Assembly (NCBI RefSeq): GCF_014397785.1
Contig: NZ_VZQQ01000019.1
Span: forward strand, 62,001 to 126,000
Length of the DNA stretch: 64,000 bases
Reading direction: 5' to 3'
DNA from: Paraburkholderia podalyriae
GTDB taxonomy: Bacteria > Pseudomonadota > Gammaproteobacteria > Burkholderiales > Burkholderiaceae
The stretch's first letter is position 1; each line of letters begins with the position of its first letter. The position numbers and the translations under genes are program-made. Below are positions 8,813-15,128 of the stretch, one piece after another. The notes below the pieces were generated by a model. The model saw only the letters and a program-made list of their open reading frames with translations, searched no databases and was not told where the DNA came from.

Positions 8813-9791
8813 TTATGCCTGCTTTTATCGGCGTGCAATTCGTCGCGAGAATATAGAACGGGAATTGACGAAATACGATGTATTTGTGTCAGCCTTTAAC
8901 GCAAGTGATCGCGTGAGAACCGTTTTCGACCGGGTACGGGCTGATAAGAAATTTTGGCTTGTTCATCCGGAATATTTGTACACGGAGGTCGAACGACCTA
9001 GAAATGCGCCAGCCATTTGTCCCGAAGGAACGGATGAAAGTATTCAGGTAAAGGAGCTGCTTGAGGAGGTTGGAGATTTAACTGGGAAAACCGTCTGTAT
9101 CGATATAACCGGGTTTATGCGGCATGTATTGGCGTTCCTGGTTGCCATGCTTTCCCACATTGGAGTGAGAGAGTTTACGGCCCTTTATTCTGAGCCGGAC
9201 GCATATACCAAGCAAGAGCATACGCGATTTGCGACGACTACTAGCGGGGATGTGAGGTCAATTCGCGGTATGGGAGCGGTCGGGGTGGCGGGGCTTGCCA
9301 GCGGTGCAACAGATCGAGACTATCTTATTCTTGGAGTGGGGTACGATTATAAGCTAATTAATGAAGTGACGACCTATAAGGATAGCTCAACCGTATTTCC
9401 GCTCTTTTCGTTTCCTTCGCTGAGCGCGGATATGTACCAGCAAAGCGCCATAAGCGCCGCGAAAAGCGGTGGAATCATTCTGTCTGACGACTGGACGGCG
9501 AAGCGGCGGTTTGCTCCCGCTAACGATCCCTTCTCTACCGCGAGCGTTGTTCAGGAAATGGTGGCCGAAATCGAACGTGCTTGTCCTGAGGCTGAAATTG
9601 CGTTGTCTCCACTCGCAACAAAGGTGCAAGTGCTTGGGTTTGCACTTTATTGGTGCCTTGAAGGGAAAAGTAAAGGCACGGTAAGCTTATTGTTGCCGGA
9701 GTGTTTGACCTACTCCAGGGAGACTAGCTCGGGGCTACGAAGGCTGTGGAGTTACACAGTCGAGCTTTTTGGGCCTCTGGCGCAAGGGTAG
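8805..9791 (+). CDS. Uncharacterised operon protein, possible Rossmann-like sensor or enzyme
   Basis: I do not recognise this 328-residue protein. It appears soluble and alpha/beta. Strand-like segments recur at YDVFVSAFN (about residues 24-32), KTVCIDITGFMRHVLAFLVA (about 95-114) and REFTALYSEPDAYTK (about 121-135), followed by a C-terminal half with an SDDWTAKRRFAPANDPF stretch. The spacing of the hydrophobic strands suggests a Rossmann-like core such as those of ligand-sensing domains in immune systems. No catalytic signature is visible, so this is only a shape-based guess. Its ATG sits inside the end of the ATPase gene with a GGAGGAG site upstream, so the two are coupled and probably work together. 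Confidence 0.55.
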   Translation: MIDYACFYRRAIRRENIERELTKYDVFVSAFNASDRVRTVFDRVRADKKFWLVHPEYLYTEVERPRNAPAICPEGTDESIQVKELLEEVGDLTGKTVCIDITGFMRHVLAFLVAMLSHIGVREFTALYSEPDAYTKQEHTRFATTTSGDVRSIRGMGAVGVAGLASGATDRDYLILGVGYDYKLINEVTTYKDSSTVFPLFSFPSLSADMYQQSAISAAKSGGIILSDDWTAKRRFAPANDPFSTASVVQEMVAEIERACPEAEIALSPLATKVQVLGFALYWCLEGKSKGTVSLLLPECLTYSRETSSGLRRLWSYTVELFGPLAQG

Positions 9792-9837
9792 TTTCAAATA
9801 ATGTGCTAGTTCGCGCAAGGAGCATGTCGAGGTGACC

Positions 9838-10713
9838 ATGTGGAATAAAATCAAGAAAATATCAAAAGTTAAAATAAAGAGCAAACACAATCAGATCCCG
9901 GAATTTTTGTTGTTTAACAGCAAAACGCTTAAGGCTGTTATCGCTGGGCGCATACGCGATGTGGAGTCGCGGAGTGGTGGATGGCAGGGTCCGCTTAGTA
10001 TTTTCGTAACATTATTGGCGACTTACCTTGTTTCAGACTTTAAAGATAAATTCGGGGTTAGTGCTGCCCAATGGGCTGCCTTAGCGATTTTCTCCATGAT
10101 TTTAACCGGGCTCTGGACTCTTCGAGGATTATGGCGATTGACCTTCAGGCCATCGGTTAATGGTTTTCTGTATGAGCTTTATGAAGAATCGCTTACTAAG
10201 CAAAGCCGGAGAATCGTTTTTATATTTAAGGCGAAGGACGGGGATGGGGTAGCGAAAGTATTGGCATATCGTGACCCGGTGTGGAATTGCTATTTACTTC
10301 CGAATGTTCGACGTAGTGAAGTTCCGGACGATGACTCCAAGTTAGCTGATATTCTGCACGGGAGATTTGGGGGAGGTGGGAGCGGTTGCTTTGTTGTTAC
10401 TAATATTGAAGATTGCGAACTAGTATCAAATAAGGTTTCTAGAAGATCTGGGCGCTATACTACGTATAGTTTCGACTTCTTTAGTGTTGTGGTCTGCGAT
10501 AAATTGAAAGGTCGATTTTCGGCAAAGTCGTTCCAGGTGGGTGAAAGTATCTTGTATGAGTGGCTTTCTTTGGATGAGCTGTCTGCGGATCAGGCGACGG
10601 TGCAAGGTAACGGTGATATATTGAATTTTCTGTGCGAGAATTCGACTGAATTGCTTGGAAAAGCAACGCCATTGGCAGTGAATGTGCCACTTGTGGGGCA
10701 GGCGGATGAATAG
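9838..10713 (+). CDS. Two-TM membrane protein with a degenerate Nudix-like domain
   Basis: The 291-residue protein has a short basic N-terminus and two hydrophobic helices (about residues 50-66 and 77-97). A cytosolic domain with the strand pattern of Nudix proteins follows, ending in YEWLSLDELSADQ, the usual C-terminal landmark of that fold. The catalytic Nudix box (GX5EX7REUXEEXGU) is not recognisable; a glycine-rich GRFGGGGSG loop stands nearby. It may bind rather than hydrolyse a nucleotide. TM-plus-Nudix proteins are known as candidate effectors in nucleotide-signalled defence systems. The ATG at 9838 has GAGG 5 bases upstream; a GTG at 9832 is the alternative. It is 46 bases from the previous gene and overlaps the next by 8. 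Confidence 0.55.
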   Translation: MWNKIKKISKVKIKSKHNQIPEFLLFNSKTLKAVIAGRIRDVESRSGGWQGPLSIFVTLLATYLVSDFKDKFGVSAAQWAALAIFSMILTGLWTLRGLWRLTFRPSVNGFLYELYEESLTKQSRRIVFIFKAKDGDGVAKVLAYRDPVWNCYLLPNVRRSEVPDDDSKLADILHGRFGGGGSGCFVVTNIEDCELVSNKVSRRSGRYTTYSFDFFSVVVCDKLKGRFSAKSFQVGESILYEWLSLDELSADQATVQGNGDILNFLCENSTELLGKATPLAVNVPLVGQADE

Positions 10714-11407
10714 GCTATTTGACTATCTCTATGAAAATAGAGACCGTGTGGTACAAAGTCAGGAACTCTGTGAGGTTCTCGAAACGTCCGTGAGTAAGGA
10801 GGACGTATTGAGTTATGCCACTAGAGCGCTCTCTAATTCGGAGGGGATCTCGAAATCGTTTCTGTATGGCGCGCAACATCAACTTGGATTTTTCAAATTC
10901 GTCGTATTCGAATCGGCTGGTGCATTTAATAGAAGGGTTCGTTTCAATTTTTGGTCGAACGGTGAGGCTGAGCATCTTGATGTTCACGACCATGCATACG
11001 GGTTTGCGTCGAAGATAATCGCAGGGACGCTTGAGCAGCACAAATTCACGGAAAAGGCGTCGGGTGATCGCTACCGAAGATTTGCGTTTCACTCAACCGA
11101 TCATTCTTGTGATCCGATGGAGTCGGATGTAAAGAATGTGCACATTAGCCGGATAAGCACTTCGTTGTTCCATTCCGAGAACGTCTATTATTTGTCAGCG
11201 ACGGAGCTGCATTCGGTTCGAGCGCTCGGCGGGCCGGTGGTCACGGTTCAATTGCAAGACGTAGTAGTCGAAAAGATTGTGAGCGTGTTCAGGCCGGAGC
11301 GGATATCTCGTGATCGCTCGTCGGACTTTGCTCGCCCACTGAATGAGCGTGAAATGGGCGCGCAACTGCAATCGATGGTTGCAGCGATCGCGGAGGAGGA
11401 TCAATGA
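10706..11407 (+). CDS. Cupin-fold protein, cysteine-dioxygenase-like
   Basis: The 233-residue protein starts at the ATG at 10706, overlapping the previous stop by 8 bases. A helical N-terminal part precedes a cupin core. VHDHAYGFASKIIAGTLEQH (about residues 92-111) carries a metal-binding His pair and the Gly of the first cupin motif. YYLSATELHSVRAL supplies the later His of the second motif before VVTVQLQD. The pattern is closest to thiol or cysteine dioxygenases and related iron cupins, but the substrate is unknown. Its stop overlaps the next start by 4 bases. With the kinase-like protein that follows, it may form a small biosynthetic pair making or modifying a low-molecular-weight compound. 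Confidence 0.6.
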   Translation: MNRLFDYLYENRDRVVQSQELCEVLETSVSKEDVLSYATRALSNSEGISKSFLYGAQHQLGFFKFVVFESAGAFNRRVRFNFWSNGEAEHLDVHDHAYGFASKIIAGTLEQHKFTEKASGDRYRRFAFHSTDHSCDPMESDVKNVHISRISTSLFHSENVYYLSATELHSVRALGGPVVTVQLQDVVVEKIVSVFRPERISRDRSSDFARPLNEREMGAQLQSMVAAIAEEDQ

Positions 11408-12459
11408 AATTGAAAGCTATGCATGAGAAGCCATTTATTGCCGAGCTGCTCTCTGGGCTGATCACTGATGCAAATTTTGTTAACGGCTTTGGTCAAGACG
11501 CGAGCGTGATGGATATCGGCTTTGGCGATACGGCGATTGCATTGAAGATCGATCGCGCAGCGAAGCCGATTGCCGCTATTAGGGGATGGACTGACTACTC
11601 AATGTGGGGCGCACTGGCGGTGACGGCCAACTGTAGTGATTTACTTGCGGTAGGGGCTCGCCCGAAGGGGTTCATGATCTCGATGAGTCTCCCGGGCGAC
11701 TGGAATGCGGTTGATGCGAAAAAAATTGTCTACGGCGCGCAAGAGGAGTGCACGAAAAATGGTGTTGCGCTTCTCGGGGGGGATACAAAGGAGTCTAATG
11801 AACCACATATTGTCGGCTGCGCATTTGGTCTGGTGGACCGTTCAAAGATCCTCAGTCGTCGTCGTGGACAACCAGGTGATCTTCTGGTGCTAGCTGGGTC
11901 GCTCGGCGGGTTCGTTGGGGCCTATTTGAGCCTTGATGCAGGTGTTCGTGGCGGGGCGGCCGCGGAGTACGTAACCTATTTGGCCAAGCCATCAGCGAGG
12001 TGGGCTGACGCTGAATTCATTAATTCGAGCGGACTGGCAACTTCGGGGACTGACCTAAGTGATGGTTTGTATGAAGGCATTTTGAATGTGGTTTCTGACG
12101 GAGCAGGGGCGGTGTTAGATTTGGAGCGGCTTCCATATCATAAATTTGCTCACCAAGCTAATGCGATATTCGGTGTTCCGCTCATAAATCTATCCTTTAG
12201 CGTCGGTGATTGGTCAATTCTCTATGCCGTACCGGAAGAGCATCGACAAGCTATTGAGAGGGCTAAGAACCTAGGTTGCAACTTGACTGTTATCGGAAAA
12301 ATCGACGGACAGTCTGGAGTTAGAGCGCAATCGAGTCATACCGGAAAGCGATACATAGTCCAAGGAATAGTGAACCAGCATTTTGATCACCGATTGGAGG
12401 ACGAAGGCAGTTTCCTGGAGAAAATACGGACCAACGTCGGGCTATTAGAGATCGGATAA
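11404..12459 (+). CDS. ThiL/PurM-superfamily ATP-dependent enzyme, last gene of the cargo operon
   Basis: The 351-residue protein has the hallmarks of the AIR synthase / thiamine-monophosphate kinase / selenophosphate synthetase superfamily: GFGQDASVM near the start, TANCSDLLAVGARPKG, LLGGDTKES, then RRRGQPGDLLVLAGSLGG and SGTDLSDGLYEG. The Asp residues that bind magnesium and ATP in this superfamily are present, so it looks active. It is unlikely to be the housekeeping ThiL because it lies at the end of an AT-rich cargo operon, coupled by an ATGA overlap to the cupin gene. The likely reaction is ATP-dependent phosphorylation or amidation of a small molecule; the substrate is unknown. Confidence 0.75.
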   Translation: MKLKAMHEKPFIAELLSGLITDANFVNGFGQDASVMDIGFGDTAIALKIDRAAKPIAAIRGWTDYSMWGALAVTANCSDLLAVGARPKGFMISMSLPGDWNAVDAKKIVYGAQEECTKNGVALLGGDTKESNEPHIVGCAFGLVDRSKILSRRRGQPGDLLVLAGSLGGFVGAYLSLDAGVRGGAAAEYVTYLAKPSARWADAEFINSSGLATSGTDLSDGLYEGILNVVSDGAGAVLDLERLPYHKFAHQANAIFGVPLINLSFSVGDWSILYAVPEEHRQAIERAKNLGCNLTVIGKIDGQSGVRAQSSHTGKRYIVQGIVNQHFDHRLEDEGSFLEKIRTNVGLLEIG

Positions 12460-12877
12460 GATCTGCGCGCTACGGCCATCACGTCTAGGTTGGGTCGCGT
12501 CAGCGTAGTGTGAACTTGACTTCCGTCGTGGGGATGCAGCATGACGCCCGGTAAGACCGTTGGATGCGTATCACTGGATGTGACGACGACACAGGCAATC
12601 GTTACGACCAAGGCCAGTGTCAGCTCGTCGGCAATGCGGTCGCGCACCTGCGGACGAACTTTTCCTTGGGCGAGCTGTACGAGAGAAGTAGATCGTTTGG
12701 TAGACGGGCGGACGCACCAGCTCCTAATGTAGGCGCACAATGGAGCACACAGGGGTGTACGCCTTACTGTGTGATGCCTGCGCGGATGTCCGGATTGTCG
12801 ACCATTGTTGGCTTCGCAGGCTCAGTTGAAATGGTTGAATCTTGACCGCATGCAAACGTATGCGCGGTTTTGTTTTG
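12460..12877. other. Non-coding stretch between cargo operon and integrase
   Basis: About 420 bases between two convergent genes. I see no recognisable gene, tRNA or insertion-sequence end. Short open frames exist on both strands but none has a family signature or ribosome-binding site. It may hold the terminators of both neighbours. Confidence 0.45.
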
Positions 12878-14161
12878 TCAGGCTGCGATTTCGTCATTGC
12901 CGAGCGTTGGCGGCGCAGAGGTCGGTCGCATGGACGTTGTGTTGACCCGTTGGGCAAATGATTGTTGGTGGATGGGGTGCATGCCTGTTTTGAGCGCATC
13001 AAGGTAGTCGGCGTACCACTGAATCATCGCGCGACGTTGAACTAGATATTTGGCGTGGTTGTAGTCGCCGGCAGTGCCTTCCTCGAGATGGGCTAGCTGC
13101 GTTTCAACGTGATCTTTTGTCCATCCGTGCTCGCGAAGAAGGGTGCTCGCGGTATGGCGAGTGCCGTGACCGACCATGCGACCCTTGTAGCCAATCTTCG
13201 AAAACACGAGGTTGATGGTGTTCTCGCTGATGACTTCGTGCTTCGTGCCGATACTGGGGAAAACGTACTGGTGACGGCCTGTCAGTTTTTTGAGCTCCCT
13301 GAGCGCCTTGACCAGTTGCGACGGGAGTGGCGTCACGTGGCTGCGCCGCATCTTCATCTTCTCTGCGGAAATTGTCCACAGCGCGCCATCGAGATCAACC
13401 TCGGTCCATTCAGCGTAGCGGACCATACCGGGACGGCTTGCCGTCCAGATCGTCATCCAGGCAGCGACGTAGGCGATGAGGCGACTCGTTGATTTCTCGA
13501 GCGCACGCAGGAAATCGGGCAGCTCCGGTTCGAGGAGGTGGGGATAAGGTTTTGCTTTTCGCGCGGGTTTCGCAATGACCTTGAGCTCGGATGCGGGATT
13601 GAACTCGCACTGGCCGCGTGCGATGGCCTGACTGAAGATTTCGCGTAGCCAGCCGCGGGCCTTCTTCGAGACATTAAGGGCGTCGCGCTTTTCGAAGCGT
13701 TCCTGAACGCGGGCGCAGTCTGCGCGCGTGATGTTCACTAGTTTGATCGAACCGAGCTCGGGCAGGATGTCCTTGTCGAGGTACGTCCGGATCTTGTCCA
13801 GCGTCGAGGCGGACCGACCCGCATCCTGTTTGCTCTTGTACCAGAGTTCAGCAGCTGCCCTGAACGTGCCGTCGTCGCTGGTATCCGCCCGCTGCCGGTC
13901 TATCCGTCGTTTCGCGCGCGGATCGGCGCCGTCGGCGACGAGCGTCCGGTATGCCGCTGCCTGCTGCCTGGCTTTCTGAAGCGTGACGTCGGGGTAGCGT
14001 CCCAACGAGATACGCGGTTGCTTGCCGTGCAGGCGGTAGCGGAAATGCCAGAACTTGTTGCCCTCCGGCGTGACCCAGAGGATCAGCCCGTCGCCATCGG
14101 CGACACCGTAGGGCTTTGGCCGGGGGCGGGCTGCTTCGACTTCGCGGACTGTGAGAGGCAT
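12878..14161 (-). CDS. P4-type tyrosine recombinase (island integrase)
   Basis: This 427-residue integrase would insert and excise the island at the neighbouring tRNA-Leu. I choose the ATG at 14161 because MPLTVREVEAARPRPKPYGV is the standard start of P4-type integrases; the open frame extends 30 residues further but that part is not family-like. The N-terminal DUF4102 arm-binding domain spans residues 1-90 and a SAM-like domain about 105-190. The catalytic domain shows the first Arg in TASRPGMVRYAEW, the HGTRH box, the later His in TQLAH and the tyrosine in DYNHAKYLVQRR. All catalytic positions appear intact. It lies with its start close to the tRNA 3' end, as expected. Confidence 0.93.
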   Translation of the reverse strand: MPLTVREVEAARPRPKPYGVADGDGLILWVTPEGNKFWHFRYRLHGKQPRISLGRYPDVTLQKARQQAAAYRTLVADGADPRAKRRIDRQRADTSDDGTFRAAAELWYKSKQDAGRSASTLDKIRTYLDKDILPELGSIKLVNITRADCARVQERFEKRDALNVSKKARGWLREIFSQAIARGQCEFNPASELKVIAKPARKAKPYPHLLEPELPDFLRALEKSTSRLIAYVAAWMTIWTASRPGMVRYAEWTEVDLDGALWTISAEKMKMRRSHVTPLPSQLVKALRELKKLTGRHQYVFPSIGTKHEVISENTINLVFSKIGYKGRMVGHGTRHTASTLLREHGWTKDHVETQLAHLEEGTAGDYNHAKYLVQRRAMIQWYADYLDALKTGMHPIHQQSFAQRVNTTSMRPTSAPPTLGNDEIAA

Positions 14162-14254
14162 GGTGAGTACATTGCGTGATCTCGAACTTTCAATGTACTC
14201 AAAAACGTACTCATATGCACGTGGCTCGCCGTGTTCCGACTTGGACGACAATAA

Positions 14255-14288
14255 ACAAAAAACCCCGCAAATTCAATGATTTACGGGG
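14255..14288 (-). terminator. Rho-independent terminator of tRNA-Leu copy 1
   Basis: On the minus strand the sequence CCCCGTAAA, a short loop, TTTGCGGGG and six T form a hairpin with one G-T pair. It lies about 38 bases after the tRNA-Leu 3' end and before the integrase start. Confidence 0.8.
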
Positions 14289-14325
14289 TCTTCTGGACTT
14301 CTCTGTACTACGCTAAACAGTCTTG

Positions 14326-14412
14326 TGGTGCCCAGGAGAGGACTCGAACCTCCACGGTGTTGCCACCGCTAGGACCTGAACCTAGTGCGTCTACCAATTC
14401 CGCCACCTGGGC
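14326..14412 (-). tRNA. tRNA-Leu (CAG), island-proximal copy
   Basis: An 87-base class II tRNA with a long variable arm and an encoded CCA end. The acceptor arms GCCCAGG and CCTGGGC pair fully. The anticodon stem CTAGG/CCTAG encloses the loop TTCAGGT, giving anticodon CAG (Leu, CUG codons). The 3' end faces the island and is the likely attachment site for the integrase. It differs from the second copy at only a few positions. Confidence 0.95.
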
Positions 14413-14433
14413 ACGTCTTCAAACTAGACCGCT

Positions 14434-14461
14434 AGTTTAGCAAGATGATTAAGTTTGTCAA
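14434..14461 (-). promoter_or_regulatory. Promoter of tRNA-Leu copy 1
   Basis: The minus strand reads TTGACA, 16 bases, then TAAACT. A perfect -35 box and a 4/6 -10 box end about 22 bases before the tRNA 5' end. Confidence 0.75.
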
Positions 14462-14596
14462 TTCCTGCTTCAAACAAACCTGCTTGTCTCATCCGCCCGG
14501 TTGAACGCGCAGCGAAGTGATGCAATCGCTACCGAGCCACCGTCCTGCTCATCCGGCAATCGACAAAACAATGATCTCGACTACCAAGGCCCTACA

Positions 14597-14623
14597 CAAA
14601 AAGAAAGCCGCCCGAAGGCGGCT
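14597..14623 (-). terminator. Rho-independent terminator of tRNA-Leu copy 2
   Basis: On the minus strand AGCCGCC, loop TTCG and GGCGGCT are followed by a T-rich run. It begins 14 bases after the encoded CCA of the second tRNA-Leu. Confidence 0.85.
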
Positions 14624-14636
14624 CTACTTTCGAATC

Positions 14637-14723
14637 TGGTGCCCAAGAGAGGACTCGAACCTCCACAGTGTTGCCACCGCTAGGACCTGAACCTAGTGCG
14701 TCTACCAATTTCGCCACCTGGGC
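14637..14723 (-). tRNA. tRNA-Leu (CAG), distal copy
   Basis: A second 87-base tRNA-Leu with the same CAG anticodon loop and an encoded CCA. The acceptor stem has one G-U pair where copy 1 has a Watson-Crick pair; only a handful of stem or loop positions differ. It has its own promoter and terminator, so it is transcribed independently. Confidence 0.95.
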
Positions 14724-14747
14724 AGGTGATGAACAGCAAAGACCGTC

Positions 14748-14775
14748 ATTATAGCGACAGGTTCAGACGTGTCAA
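14748..14775 (-). promoter_or_regulatory. Consensus sigma-70 promoter of tRNA-Leu copy 2
   Basis: On the minus strand TTGACA and TATAAT are both perfect matches, with a 16-base spacer. The -10 box ends 25 bases before the tRNA, predicting a leader of about 18 bases. Confidence 0.88.
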
Positions 14776-15128
14776 GCGATTCGCCAAACACAGTCGAAGC
14801 TCGCGGCGAGCCGCCGCACTACGCGTCCGGACGACCGCCGCAGGCCCGCCAGGCGCCCGACACGGGTGTTAGAATGCCTCGCAGTACTTCATTGACGCGA
14901 TGCACATCCGGTGTCACGAGCGAGTGTCGACATGCGATCACCCAGACGCGCGTCGGCTTGGCGTTGAATCAGCTGGACAGCGGCAGTTTCCGGTGCAAAT
15001 CGCAGTAGAGCAGCAAGCAGCAGGTGCAATGACCGAGGCAGCGCAGCCGCCCTGCAAATACAGTCGAGCGCGACTGCGCGCATTACGCAAACGCCTTCCA
15101 GGCCGGACCACATCGCCGACCGACGTCC

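Larger units (their letters stand above)
1..14328. mobile_element. End of an integrative/conjugative genomic island inserted at tRNA-Leu(CAG); left end outside the window
   Basis: The block runs from the window edge to the 3' end of a tRNA-Leu gene. It holds a conjugative coupling protein, an ICE membrane protein, an AlpA-like regulator, an AT-richer cargo operon and a P4-type integrase. The integrase start lies about 165 bases from the tRNA 3' end and it reads away from the tRNA, the usual layout of a tRNA-targeted island end. Only a fragment of the conjugation module is visible, so whether the element can move cannot be judged. The exact attachment repeat cannot be placed because the other end is not in the window. 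Confidence 0.8.

Noticed and set aside
12387..12740. 117-codon minus-strand open frame after the cargo operon
   Set aside because: No family signature, no ribosome-binding site, and it overlaps the end of the ThiL-like gene.
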